Shown here: positions 27,656-37,001 of the stretch, one piece after another
How the letters are laid out: each line of letters starts with the position of its first letter
Numbering within the stretch: position 1 is the first letter of the stretch
Origin: Streptomyces roseirectus
GTDB taxonomy: Bacteria > Actinomycetota > Actinomycetes > Streptomycetales > Streptomycetaceae
DNA: 64,000 nt
Direction: 5' to 3'
NCBI RefSeq assembly: GCF_014489635.1
Contig: NZ_CP060828.1
Coordinates: forward strand, 5,512,501 to 5,576,500
The notes under the pieces: model-generated
What the model was told of the DNA's origin: nothing
Seen by the model: the letters and a program-made list of their open reading frames with translations, nothing else
Databases searched by the model: none
Program-made: the position numbers and the translations under genes

Positions 27656-29212
27656 TCAGGCGCGCGGCGGCGTGGGTACCGCGTCCTCATGCTCAGGTAC
27701 GACAGCCGCAGCGTCGTCATCCGAGTTGATCTTGTCGATGATCGCGAGCCGTTCGGGGGTGTCCTCGGGCCGCAGGAAGCCGATGCCGATGTAGAGGACC
27801 AGCGAGACGGCGAGCGGCACCGAGACCTGATACTGCAGAGGTACGCCGCCGTCGACGTTCCAGCTGATCGGGTAGTTGACGAGCCAGAACGCCAGCAGCC
27901 CCATGGACCAGCTGATCAGCGCCGCCGTCGGACCGGAGCGGCGGAACGGCCGCAGCAGCCCCAGCATCATCGGGATGGCCATCGGCCCCATGAGCCCCGC
28001 GACCCACTTGATGACGACGGTGATGATGTCCTTGAACGCGGGGGAATTGACCTGGGTCGCCGCCGCCATCGAGAGCCCGAGGAAGACGACGGTCGTGACG
28101 CGCGCGACCCGAAGTCCCTGCCCCTGGTTCCAGGTTCGCGCCCGCTTCCAGATCACCGGCGCGCAGTCCCGGGTGAAGACGGCGGCGATCGCGTTGGCGT
28201 CGGAGGAGCACATCGCCATCGTGTGGGAGAAGAAGCCGACGATGACGAGCCCCAACAGCCCGTGCGGCAGGAGCTGTTCGGTCATCAGGCCGTACGAGTC
28301 GGAGCCGTCCGGCTTGTTCGACCGCACCAGCAGCGGCGACATCCACATCGGGTAGAACAGCACGAGCGGCCACACCAGCCACAGCACCGCCGACAGCCGC
28401 GCGGAGCGCTCCGCCTCCTTCGCGTTGGGCGTGGCCATGTACCGCTGGGCCTGGTTGAGCATGCCGCCGTTGTACTCGAACAGCTTGATGAACAGGAACG
28501 CCAGCAGGAACACCGTGCCGTACGGGCCGACGAGCGGCTTCTCGTGGCCCTGCAACGCGGGTTCGTCCCAGGCGCCGACGAACCCGATGCCCTTGTCGTT
28601 GAGTTCGAGGATCACCGCGACGAACATCGCGATCCCGGCGAGGAGTTGGATGACGAACTGCCCCAACTCCGTGAGCGCGTCGGCCCACAGGCCGCCGATC
28701 GTGCAGTACACGGCCGTGATGGTGCCGGTGATGAGGATGCCCTGGTTCAGCGAGATGCCGGTGAAGACCGACAACAGGGTCGCGATGGCCGCCCACTTGG
28801 CGCCGACGTCCACGATCTTCAGCAACATGCCGGACCAGGCGAGCGCCTGCTGCGTCTTCAGGTCGTACCGGTTCTTCAGGTACTCCAGCGGGGAGGCCAC
28901 ATGGAGACGGGAGCGGAGCCGGTTGATGCGCGGCGCGAACAGCTTGGAGCCGATCGCGATGCCGAGCGCGATGGGGAAGGACCAGGTGACGAAGGAGGTG
29001 ACGCCGTAGGTGTAGGCGATGCCGGCGTACCCGGTGAACATCACCGCGCTGTAGCCCGACATGTGGTGCGAGATACCGGAGAGCCACCACGGCATCTTGC
29101 CGCCCGCGGTGAAGAAGTCGCTCACGTCGTCGACGCGCTTGTGCGACCAGACGCCGATGGCGACCATCACGCCGAAGTAGCCGATGAGCACGGCCCAGTC
29201 GAGACCGTTCAT
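27656..29212 (-). CDS. Sodium:solute symporter family permease
   Basis: This 518-residue membrane protein has the SSS family layout of about 13 helices. It begins MNGLDWAVLIGYFGVMVAIG and has the sodium-site region MPWWLSGISHHMSGYSAVMFTG and GLWADALTELGQFVIQ. The cytoplasmic C-tail is acidic and proline-rich. GGAAGGGGG precedes the ATG. It would bring in a small solute with Na+; sugar, carboxylate or nucleoside-like substrates cannot be told apart here. It stands alone, upstream of an SDR on the same strand. Confidence 0.92.
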   Translation of the reverse strand: MNGLDWAVLIGYFGVMVAIGVWSHKRVDDVSDFFTAGGKMPWWLSGISHHMSGYSAVMFTGYAGIAYTYGVTSFVTWSFPIALGIAIGSKLFAPRINRLRSRLHVASPLEYLKNRYDLKTQQALAWSGMLLKIVDVGAKWAAIATLLSVFTGISLNQGILITGTITAVYCTIGGLWADALTELGQFVIQLLAGIAMFVAVILELNDKGIGFVGAWDEPALQGHEKPLVGPYGTVFLLAFLFIKLFEYNGGMLNQAQRYMATPNAKEAERSARLSAVLWLVWPLVLFYPMWMSPLLVRSNKPDGSDSYGLMTEQLLPHGLLGLVIVGFFSHTMAMCSSDANAIAAVFTRDCAPVIWKRARTWNQGQGLRVARVTTVVFLGLSMAAATQVNSPAFKDIITVVIKWVAGLMGPMAIPMMLGLLRPFRRSGPTAALISWSMGLLAFWLVNYPISWNVDGGVPLQYQVSVPLAVSLVLYIGIGFLRPEDTPERLAIIDKINSDDDAAAVVPEHEDAVPTPPRA

Positions 29213-29387
29213 GTGCCCCCTTCCAGGGTTCGCCGTCAACGTGGGGGTACGGGGCAGACAGGCAGGGCAGGCATGTGAACTCTGGGTGTGATGAGGTACG
29301 CACGGCAAGCTCAAGGCAGGTCAAGGGACGGTAAAATCGTTCGGCTGGGTGACCTCAATTCTTGTACGTGAACGGTGAGTTGAGTGT

Positions 29388-30173
29388 TCAGCGCATCAGT
29401 TCCCCCGCGTTCACCAGCAACGACTGCCCCGTGATCGCCCGCGCCCGCGCCGACGCCAGAAACACCGCCGCATCCGCCACATCCCCGTCCGTCGCCAGCT
29501 CCGGCAACGCCATCCGCCCACTGAGCCGCCCCAGCACCTCGGCCTCCCCAACTCCCTCCGCCTGCGCGGTGAACCGCACGTACGCCTCCACCGGCGGCCC
29601 CCACATCCACCCTGGCAGCACGGTGTTCACCCGCACCCGGTACGGCCCCAACTCCCGCGCCAGGGAGTACATCACGCTCGTCAGCGCCCCCTTGGACGCG
29701 GCGTACGCGGCCTGCCGCACCTGCGTCGGCGCCGCCACGGCGGACTGCGTCCCGATGAACACGATCGCCCCGCCCCGCTCCTTCAGCGCCGGCAGACACG
29801 CCCGCGTCATCCGCAGAGTCCCCAGCAGATTCACGTCCATGACGGACCGCCAGGTCTCGAAGTCGGCGTCCTCGAGCCCGCCGAAGTAGGAGTCCCAGGC
29901 GGCGACATGGACGACGGCGTCGACGCCTCCGAACCGGGAGACCGCCAACTCCGCGAGCCGCACGCACTGTTGCTCGTCGGTGATGTCGGTGGCGAGGTAG
30001 GCCGTCCGCGCCCCGTCGGGGTCGATGTCCCGCGCCGACTTGGCGAGTCGGTCCTCGGTCCGCGCGCCGAGCACCGCGTTGCCGCCCTCCCGCACGACGG
30101 CCGCCGCGACCTGGTGCCCGAGACCCGTGCCGACTCCGGAGACGACGACGGTCTTGCCGGGGAGCAGAGACAT
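29388..30173 (-). CDS. Short-chain dehydrogenase/reductase
   Basis: This 261-residue SDR has the cofactor loop GVGTGLGHQ near residue 14, VAAWDSYFGG in place of NNAG, the Tyr-Lys pair in AAYAASKGAL and a C-terminal ITGQSLLVNAG. GGGAGG lies before the ATG. It is divergent from the A/B-barrel-like gene at 30250 across CTGAC-N5-GTCAG operator F, which ties it to the catabolic set 18 kb away. Confidence 0.92.
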   Translation of the reverse strand: MSLLPGKTVVVSGVGTGLGHQVAAAVVREGGNAVLGARTEDRLAKSARDIDPDGARTAYLATDITDEQQCVRLAELAVSRFGGVDAVVHVAAWDSYFGGLEDADFETWRSVMDVNLLGTLRMTRACLPALKERGGAIVFIGTQSAVAAPTQVRQAAYAASKGALTSVMYSLARELGPYRVRVNTVLPGWMWGPPVEAYVRFTAQAEGVGEAEVLGRLSGRMALPELATDGDVADAAVFLASARARAITGQSLLVNAGELMR

Positions 30174-30200
30174 GGGCCCTCCCTGATACTTCCGCATTGT

Positions 30201-30215
30201 CTGACGGACCGTCAG
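30201..30215. promoter_or_regulatory. CTGAC-N5-GTCAG operator F
   Basis: CTGACGGACCGTCAG has an extended 7+7 arm match (CTGACGG with CCGTCAG). It sits in the 76-base divergent spacer and is the best copy of the motif in the window. Confidence 0.75.
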
Positions 30216-30249
30216 AGTATGGGCGACCGCGCAGGAAAGGGGAACGAGC

Positions 30250-31089
30250 ATGAGCGAGGGCGACAGCGCCGACCTGTATGCCGAGTTGGCGTCCACCGGC
30301 CCCTACGGAGTCCACCCCGGGCACGCCCTGATCACCATGGTCGAGCCGCATCCCGGACACGAGTACGCCTACAACCGCTGGTACGAGGACGACCACTACT
30401 ACGCGGGCGCGATGGCGATGCCCTGGATGTACGCGGGCCGCCGCTGGGTCGCGACCCGGGACCTCCAACTCCTGCGCGAGCCCGAGAAGTCGGCGATCGC
30501 CCAGCCCGTCACCCAGGGCTGCTACCTCTCCACCTACTGGATCACCGAGGGCCGTTACACCGAGCACATGCGCTGGACCGTCGCCGTCAACAAGCGCCTC
30601 AACCACGACGCCCGCGTCTACCAGGATCGCACCCACGTCTTCACGGCCTTCCAGGACCACGAGACGACCGTCTACCGCGACGGCGCCGCGGGCCCCCGCG
30701 ACTTCCACGCCCTGGACCACCCCTACCAGGGCCTGATCCTGGAGGTACTGGAGAGCGAGTCGCCCGACCAGCGCGCCGAACTCGTCCACTGGCTGCGCAC
30801 CCGGCACCTGCCCAAGACCCTCAAGGCGTCCCCCGCCGCCCTGGTGACCGTCTTCCGCCCGACGCCCCTGCCCGTGGACCGCATGTCCTACGTGAAGCAG
30901 GTGGAGGGCACCGACACCCGTCTGACCCTGCTCTGGTTCCTCGAACAGGACCCCCGCACCTGCTGGGCCGGCCACTTCGCCGAACTCGCCACGCGGGTAA
31001 CGGAGTCGGGCCTCGGCAGGGCGGAACTGGTGGCCCCCTTCATCCCGACGGTCCCGGGCACCGACCGGTACGTGGCGGAGCTGCGATGA
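30250..31089 (+). CDS. Predicted dimeric A/B-barrel protein, catabolic regulon
   Basis: This 279-residue cytosolic protein of unknown function has HALITMVEPHPGHEYAYNRWYEDDHYYAG near the start, typical of the EthD/NIPSNAP-like ferredoxin fold, with a second similar half around LVTVFRPTPLP. It is rich in His, Trp and Tyr (MPWMYAGRRW). Proteins of this kind are often small oxygenase-like or isomerase-like partners in degradation pathways. AAGGGG precedes the ATG. Position beside operator F groups it with the SDR and the distal catabolic genes. It ends 12 bases from a convergent gene. Confidence 0.7.
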   Translation: MSEGDSADLYAELASTGPYGVHPGHALITMVEPHPGHEYAYNRWYEDDHYYAGAMAMPWMYAGRRWVATRDLQLLREPEKSAIAQPVTQGCYLSTYWITEGRYTEHMRWTVAVNKRLNHDARVYQDRTHVFTAFQDHETTVYRDGAAGPRDFHALDHPYQGLILEVLESESPDQRAELVHWLRTRHLPKTLKASPAALVTVFRPTPLPVDRMSYVKQVEGTDTRLTLLWFLEQDPRTCWAGHFAELATRVTESGLGRAELVAPFIPTVPGTDRYVAELR

Positions 31090-31101
31090 GCCGACCCCCG
31101 G

Positions 31102-31926
31102 TCAACTCTTCGGACACAGCGGCGAGTTCGCCGGCATCAGCCAGTAGAACGTCTCCCGGTCCGGGCGCCCGGCCACACACGTCGGATCGGCCGCGGTGGT
31201 CGCGGTGACCCGGAACGGCCTGCCGTGGTCGTCGAGCGTGAGCACCCCCTTGCGCGCGCCGGTGGTCCAGTCGAGCAGGATCCGGAACTCCGTGTCGTAG
31301 CGCCGGGATCGAGGCTGGATGACGAGGTATTCGGAGTCCCCGCGCTTGACCGCGTAGGGCCAGTCGCTGATGGGCCGGCTCCCCTTCTCCTCCGGCGGCC
31401 CGCCGGTGACCTCGGCGGGCACCAACCGCGGCGCGGGCCGGTCGAGATCGAGGTCGAACACCCGGGGGGAGACCTCGGATCCGCAGGGGTTCACGATGTG
31501 CGTGCCGTGCGCGGGCGGGCGCCGGGCGACGATCCGCACACGGGCCCCGGTGAGCGTCAACTCCTCCTCCCCGCTGCCCTGGAGGACGACGCTCAGCTTC
31601 CCGGAGGCGCGGATGCCGCCCTTCGGGAACTCCTGCATCGGCGCCATCCCGTCCGCCCCGATCCTGAGCCCCGGCACGACCGCCGAGTCCTCGCACTTCC
31701 AGGCGGTCGTCTCGACATTGGCCCCCAGCCGCGTCTCCTCCTGGCCGCCGCGCGACAGGTAGACGCCGGTCAGCGTGAGGGCGGCCAGGAAGGCGGCGCC
31801 CAGGGCGAGATGGCGCTTGCGGACACGGCGCGGAGGATGGACGACGACGCTGCCGATGTCACCGGCCTGCACGACCGGCCCGTGGAACTCGCCGCCCTCG
31901 ACGCTGCTACGTACGTCGCCCGCCAT
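31102..31926 (-). CDS. Single-pass membrane protein, unknown function
   Basis: This 274-residue protein has an N-terminal cytoplasmic segment with the motif GEFHGPVVQAGDIGSVVVH, a form seen at the N-terminus of diverse streptomycete proteins. A basic stretch, one membrane helix (HLALGAAFLAALTLTGVYL) and an extracytoplasmic domain with four cysteines (WKCEDS, NPCGSE, PTCVAG, PLCPKS) follow. The cysteines probably form two disulfides. The function is unknown; the cytosolic motif suggests a partner-binding tag. Confidence 0.7.
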   Translation of the reverse strand: MAGDVRSSVEGGEFHGPVVQAGDIGSVVVHPPRRVRKRHLALGAAFLAALTLTGVYLSRGGQEETRLGANVETTAWKCEDSAVVPGLRIGADGMAPMQEFPKGGIRASGKLSVVLQGSGEEELTLTGARVRIVARRPPAHGTHIVNPCGSEVSPRVFDLDLDRPAPRLVPAEVTGGPPEEKGSRPISDWPYAVKRGDSEYLVIQPRSRRYDTEFRILLDWTTGARKGVLTLDDHGRPFRVTATTAADPTCVAGRPDRETFYWLMPANSPLCPKS

Positions 31927-32081
31927 CGTCCGCCTCCGCTGCCCCGCCCGTCTGCGAGAAGGAAAGCAGAACTCCCGGCGAAGCGCCCGGAGTTCGCCGG
32001 GCGCTCACCTCAAGAGGCGACAAAAACCCCGTACTTCACCGAACCCTCACGCGAATCCGTCGCCGAACCCTCGTGCGGCCC

Positions 32082-33971
32082 TCACTTGAGTTCGTCCGGG
32101 CACGGCGTCCCCCGGGGCAGCTGATACGGCGCCGCCAGCCGGTAGATCCCCGCCGACGGCGCGACCAGCATCGTCCACTTGTCGCCCTCCGCGTCCTCCT
32201 CCGTCTCGTAGAGGCAGCCGTGCAGGTTCTCGTACACCTTCGGCTCGCCCTCCTCACGGTGCTTGGACGCCTCCGTCTCCTCGGGGGCCTTGAGGCTCTT
32301 GCCCTCGGCGTCGACGACACTCAGCCAGGGGGAGTAGGGGATCTTGACGAGGACACGCCCGGCGCGCTTCACGTCGATCGTCATCTCACCCTGCTCGGCC
32401 CGCTGGACCACCGCGTCCGGCTCGGCGAGGGGCGCGGGGTCGTTGACGCGGAAGAGCTGCCAGTTGGCGTCGCCCCAGATCTGCTTCAGGTAGGGCAGAC
32501 CCCGCTGGACCAGCTCACGCTCGCGCTTGCCGCCGTCGCCGTCCGGGGCGTCCTTGGGGACGACGACGAAGTGGACGGCCCACCGCTTGAGCCATTCGTG
32601 GTAATTCGCGGAGTTGAGGGTGTCGTCGTAGAAGAGCGGGTTGCGCTTCATGTCGGCCTGCCGGTTCCAGCCGCGCGCGAGGTTCACGTACGGCGCGAGC
32701 GCGGACGCCTCCCGGTGCGAGCGGGCCGGGACCACCTCGACCCGGCCCCGCCCGGCGCCGACCTGTTGGAGCTCGTTCACCAGCGGCGCCAGCTCCCGCG
32801 CCCAGGACGCGGCCGGGGTGGTGCGGACGACGTCGTCGACCGACTTGAAGCCCACCCACACCACGAACCCGACCGTCGCGATCACCAGCGCGTACCACTT
32901 GCGGCTGCGCGGCACCGCGAACGGCACCGCGCACGCCACCACGACCCCGCCGAACAGCATCGCGAGCCGCGTGATGTTCGACCCGATCTGCGAGCTGACG
33001 ATCCACACGCCGAGCACGAACAGCCCGTACACGGCCGCCGTGATCCGCACCGTCTTCCAGTTCTTCGGCACCGCCAGGAAGACGATCACCGAGTAGACGA
33101 ACGGCAGCGACGCGGACCCGACGGACATCGGCTGCGTCCCCGAGAACGGGAACAGCCAGGCCGAGACGCCGACGACGACGGCCGGCGCGATCCCCAGCGC
33201 CCACGCCCCCGGCCGTCGCTTCTGCAAAAACAGGGCGACCGCCACGAGACCGACGAACAGCCCCGCGACCGGCGACGACATCGTGGCGAGCGCGGCCAGC
33301 GGCGCCGCGACCAGCGCCTTCGCCCACCGCTTGTGGCGCCACTTGTGCGGCCAGCAGAAGACGGCGGCCACCGCGCCCAGCGCGAACATGTTGCCCAGGC
33401 CGAAGGTGACGCGCCCGCTCGCCGCGTTGCACAGCAGCGCGATCACGCCTATCAGCGCAGGCCAGACCGGGTTCTTCACCGGACGGGAGCGCAGCAGGAC
33501 CAGCGTCAGCAGGCCCGCGGAGAGCGTGCCGGCGATCATCATCGTCGTCCGCACGCCGAGCACCGACATCAGGTACGGCGAGATGACGCTGTACGACACC
33601 GGGTGCATGCCGCCGTACCAGGCGAGGTTGTACGCCGAGTCGGGGTGACGGCCGACGAACTCCGCCCAGGCGTCCTGCGCGGCCAGATCGCCACCGCTGT
33701 TCGCGAACGTGAAGAACCAGAGGAGGTGCAGACCGCCCGAGAGGACGGTCATGGAGAGCACGAGATGGCTCCTCAGCCAGGCGCCCAGCCGGACGAGGCG
33801 CGGGCTCGACCGCAGCCGTGACACCAGCCGTGACCAGCGCCCGGCGCTCACCGGGGTCTCCTCGGGAGCGAGCCGGTCATGGGAGCCGGACTGCGGCGCG
33901 GGCAGCCGTATTCGCGGGCCGGTGTCCTGGCCCGGACCGGTGTCGTCGCGTGTCGGCTCCGCAGTGGCCAC
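32082..33971 (-). CDS. Polytopic membrane protein, GT-C-like
   Basis: This 629-residue protein has a long cytoplasmic N-terminus, about ten membrane helices between residues 70 and 360, and a soluble C-terminal domain (from VRTTPAASWARELAP onward). The first outer loop has DLAAQDAWAEF and MHPVSYSVISPY, a layout recalling GT-C polyprenyl-phosphate sugar transferases, with an acidic pair after helix 1. That assignment is inference. It starts at GTG behind GGGGAG and lies upstream of the unknown membrane protein on the same strand. It is close to the carboxypeptidase gene, suggesting envelope work. Confidence 0.78.
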   Translation of the reverse strand: MATAEPTRDDTGPGQDTGPRIRLPAPQSGSHDRLAPEETPVSAGRWSRLVSRLRSSPRLVRLGAWLRSHLVLSMTVLSGGLHLLWFFTFANSGGDLAAQDAWAEFVGRHPDSAYNLAWYGGMHPVSYSVISPYLMSVLGVRTTMMIAGTLSAGLLTLVLLRSRPVKNPVWPALIGVIALLCNAASGRVTFGLGNMFALGAVAAVFCWPHKWRHKRWAKALVAAPLAALATMSSPVAGLFVGLVAVALFLQKRRPGAWALGIAPAVVVGVSAWLFPFSGTQPMSVGSASLPFVYSVIVFLAVPKNWKTVRITAAVYGLFVLGVWIVSSQIGSNITRLAMLFGGVVVACAVPFAVPRSRKWYALVIATVGFVVWVGFKSVDDVVRTTPAASWARELAPLVNELQQVGAGRGRVEVVPARSHREASALAPYVNLARGWNRQADMKRNPLFYDDTLNSANYHEWLKRWAVHFVVVPKDAPDGDGGKRERELVQRGLPYLKQIWGDANWQLFRVNDPAPLAEPDAVVQRAEQGEMTIDVKRAGRVLVKIPYSPWLSVVDAEGKSLKAPEETEASKHREEGEPKVYENLHGCLYETEEDAEGDKWTMLVAPSAGIYRLAAPYQLPRGTPCPDELK

Positions 33972-34154
33972 CTGTAGGCACTCCCCGTGTCCCGTCTACT
34001 TCTTCTCTCGTCCCCCTGCGCCTTCCCGTAAGACCGCGGGGTTACGACCACAGGGTGAGCGGCCGTCGAGTTGTGTCCGTTTCGTGACGCTAGCACGCAG
34101 CCCGCCGACCAGCCCCGGGTGGTACTGGTCGACGGGCCGCGGGAGCGAGAAGGG

Positions 34155-37001
34155 TCAGCCGAGGCGGGTCAGCTTGGCGCCGAAGCCGGGCTCGGCCAAC
34201 TCACTCTTGAGTGCTACGGGTACCTTCACCGCGCCCGCCGAGCCGCCGTCACCGACGGTCAGGGTCGCGACCTGGGTACCCGCCTTCGCGGTGTGCGGGA
34301 GATCACCCGCGACGAAGGAGAGCTTCACCTTCAGACCGGGCCAGCCGACCGCGGTGACGTCCTTCGTGACGACGACCGGGGTCCGGCCGCCGAGACCGTC
34401 GTCCACATAACCGACGACCGCGCCCTTCTTCAGGATCGTCGCCGACGTCAGGACGGACTGGGCCGCGCGGATCAGCTTGTCGCCGCCGTCCAGCGCCGCG
34501 CTGAGGATCGTGTTCTCCGGGCCGCCGGCGGGCTGGCGGACGACCGCGCCGATGATCGTGCGGGTCTCGCCGCCGACCTCCTTCTTCGCTGCGAACATCA
34601 GGTTGCCGAGCGCCGAGGTGGTCGTGCCGGTCTTGATGCCGACGACCTTGTTCTTGCCGACCAGACCGTTCCAGTTCGAGTGGTACTCACCCTTGTAGTC
34701 CGTGTACGACATCATCGCCGCGACCTCGCGGAAGACGGGCTGCTCCATCGCCGCCTTGCCGAGCTTGACCTGGTCGATCGCCGTGGAGACGGTCGTGTCG
34801 TTCAGGCCCGAGGGGTCCGTGTACGTCGTGTTCGTCATACCGAGGTCCTTGGCGGCGGCGTTCATCTTCTCGACGAAGGCCGTCTCCGAACCGGCGTCCC
34901 AGCGGGCCAGCAGACGGGCGACGTTGTTCGCGGACGCGATCAGGATCGACTCCAGGGCCTCGCGCTGCGTGATCGAGTCGCCGGCCGTGACGTTCACGGT
35001 CGACTCCTGACCGGCGTTCGACTGGTCCTCGGCGGCCTGGTCGATCTTGATCTTCGGGCCGTCGTCGCCGCTCTTCAGCGGGTGGTCGCGCAGGATCAGA
35101 TAGGCCGTCATCACCTTGGCGACACTGGCGATCGGGACGGGCTTCTCCTGACCGGACGAGCCGAACGTGCCGACGCCCTGGACGTCCAGCGCGGCCTGGC
35201 CCTTCGCCGGCCACGGGATGTCCACCTTCGCGCCCTCGAACGTGTACGAGTTCGCCGCCGTCAGGTCCAGGGTGGGGGTCGGCAGCGGGCGGACACTCTG
35301 CGCGATCGCGAACACGACCGCCAGCAGGAGGATCAGCGGGGTCCAGATCTTCACCCGGCGCGCGAGGGTGCGCAACGGGGTGGGCGGGGGCGGCGGCGTG
35401 TTCGTCAGCTCCGCCAGCAGGTCCAGGGGCGGCTTCGGCGGCAGCGGCTGCTGCGTCGTCCGCTCCGGCCCGACCTGCGGCACGGCCGCCGTCGCCGCTA
35501 CCCCCGTGGAGGTACGGGGCTTACGGGTCGAGGGGTCGTCGAGCGGCTTCAGCGCGACGAAGTTGCCGGCGCGCTCGGCGCCGGGCTTCTCGGGAGCGTC
35601 GGGCGTCTTCCCGGTGCCGGGTGCCTTCTCGACGGCCGCTTTCTCGCCGGCCGCCTTCGGGGCGTCGCCGGAGCCCTTGCCGCCGGTCGCCGCCGCAGCC
35701 GCGCCGGGCTTCTCGGCGTCGGACGTCGTCGAGGCGCCGTCGGTCTTGCCTGCGCCGGGCGCGATCCTCGGGTCGGGGGCCTTCCCGGTGCCGGGTGCCT
35801 CGGCTGCGCCGGGCTTCTTCACGTCGCCCAGCTTCAGCATCGTCGTCGGCTGGTCGACGTCCGGCTTCGGGCGTACGGCCTTGAAGACGGCGGTCGGCTG
35901 GTCGACGGAACGGGGCGTGTCCTCGGGGGAGGACGGGGCGTCGGTGGACGCGCTCGGCTCGTCGGCGTCGCTGCTGGACTCGGCGTCGGTGCTGGACTCG
36001 GCGTCGTCGTCGGACTCGGCCTTGTCGCCGGGTGAGTTGGAGTCGGCGGTGGCGGAATCGGGGTCCCCGGTGGGGGACTTGTCCTCCGTGGCGCTCGCAT
36101 CCGGTTCGTCCGCAGGCGAGTTGCCTATCACGCCGTCGGCTTCGGTGCGGGCTTCCTCATCGACGTCGGCGTCGGAGTCGGAGTCGGCCTTGGCTTCGTC
36201 GGCGTCCGAATCGTCCGCGTCCTGCGCCGAGTTGTCCCGGGCGTCGCCCGAAGCGTCCGGTTCCTCATCGGAGTTGGTCTCCGCGTCAGGCGTGGACTCG
36301 GCATCGTCCGGAGCCGCCTCCGCGTCGTCCTCGGCCCGCTCGCCGGAACCTCCGGAACCCGCCGTGGCGCCGTCGTCGTCCGCGTCGCGGTCCTCGGCCT
36401 CCCGCTCCGAGCCCCCTTCGGCGCCCTCAGGAGCCCCCTGAGCGCCCTGCGCGCCCCCGGAACCCCCCGATCCGCCCGCGGGCTCCTGGACCCGCTCAGA
36501 ACCCGCTCCAGGCCCCTCGGCACCCTCGTCGCCACTGACCGGAACGGCATCCTCACTCTGAGCCCCCACGGGGCCCTGGTCGCCCCCGGCGTCCCCGGCG
36601 GCCGCGGAGTCGCCGGTCTCCCGGGTCTCCTCGGCGTCCTCGGAACCCTCGGCGTCCCCGGAATTCCCGGCGGCTTCCGAGGCCCCGTCGGCGTCACCGG
36701 CGTCACCGGCGTCCCCGGCCTCGCCGGATCCGTCGCCGTCCCGGGCCCCCTCGGCACCCTTCTCGTTCCGCGAGGTCTCCTCGGTGGCGGGCGAAGACTC
36801 GCCGGCGTCCGGGGAGTCGGCCTCGGCCGTGTCCCGCGCCGCGCCCTCCGGGTTCGTCGGCAGCGTGAGGACTCGGGTCGCCAAGTCCACGCCCCCCGGC
36901 GTCTGTTCGGGGTCGTGGGGTTCGGGAACCGGGGTGCCGGAACCCTGCGTCGGTCGTGACGACTCGTGCTGCTTCGACCTGTCGGGGGACTCGCCCGCCA
37001 C
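34155..37001 (-). CDS. D-alanyl-D-alanine carboxypeptidase (PBP5-like) with very long acidic N-terminus
   Basis: This protein of about 948 residues ends in a standard low-molecular-weight PBP: SVAK (Ser near residue 626), the SxN motif in IASANNVARLL and KTG in GIKTGTTT. One membrane helix (TPLILLLAVVFAIAQ, about 552-570) anchors it. It trims the terminal D-Ala of peptidoglycan stem peptides outside the cell. The first 550 residues are cytoplasmic, disordered and mostly Asp/Glu/Ser/Ala/Gly, far longer than in typical homologues, and contain DQPTAVFKAV and DQPTTMLKLGD pseudo-repeats resembling kinase or FHA-binding sites. GTG at 37001 has GGAGGAGG upstream; earlier GTG/ATG starts are weaker. 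Confidence 0.9.
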   Translation of the reverse strand: MAGESPDRSKQHESSRPTQGSGTPVPEPHDPEQTPGGVDLATRVLTLPTNPEGAARDTAEADSPDAGESSPATEETSRNEKGAEGARDGDGSGEAGDAGDAGDADGASEAAGNSGDAEGSEDAEETRETGDSAAAGDAGGDQGPVGAQSEDAVPVSGDEGAEGPGAGSERVQEPAGGSGGSGGAQGAQGAPEGAEGGSEREAEDRDADDDGATAGSGGSGERAEDDAEAAPDDAESTPDAETNSDEEPDASGDARDNSAQDADDSDADEAKADSDSDADVDEEARTEADGVIGNSPADEPDASATEDKSPTGDPDSATADSNSPGDKAESDDDAESSTDAESSSDADEPSASTDAPSSPEDTPRSVDQPTAVFKAVRPKPDVDQPTTMLKLGDVKKPGAAEAPGTGKAPDPRIAPGAGKTDGASTTSDAEKPGAAAAATGGKGSGDAPKAAGEKAAVEKAPGTGKTPDAPEKPGAERAGNFVALKPLDDPSTRKPRTSTGVAATAAVPQVGPERTTQQPLPPKPPLDLLAELTNTPPPPPTPLRTLARRVKIWTPLILLLAVVFAIAQSVRPLPTPTLDLTAANSYTFEGAKVDIPWPAKGQAALDVQGVGTFGSSGQEKPVPIASVAKVMTAYLILRDHPLKSGDDGPKIKIDQAAEDQSNAGQESTVNVTAGDSITQREALESILIASANNVARLLARWDAGSETAFVEKMNAAAKDLGMTNTTYTDPSGLNDTTVSTAIDQVKLGKAAMEQPVFREVAAMMSYTDYKGEYHSNWNGLVGKNKVVGIKTGTTTSALGNLMFAAKKEVGGETRTIIGAVVRQPAGGPENTILSAALDGGDKLIRAAQSVLTSATILKKGAVVGYVDDGLGGRTPVVVTKDVTAVGWPGLKVKLSFVAGDLPHTAKAGTQVATLTVGDGGSAGAVKVPVALKSELAEPGFGAKLTRLG

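Noticed and set aside
44..31089. Classical steroid-degradation (KstR) cluster
   Set aside because: No Kst, Hsa or Mce genes and the operators do not look like KstR or KstR2 motifs; only single members resemble steroid genes.
32073..36035. Long plus-strand frames opposite the membrane protein and carboxypeptidase genes
   Set aside because: Antisense shadows caused by third-position GC bias; no start signals and no domain.
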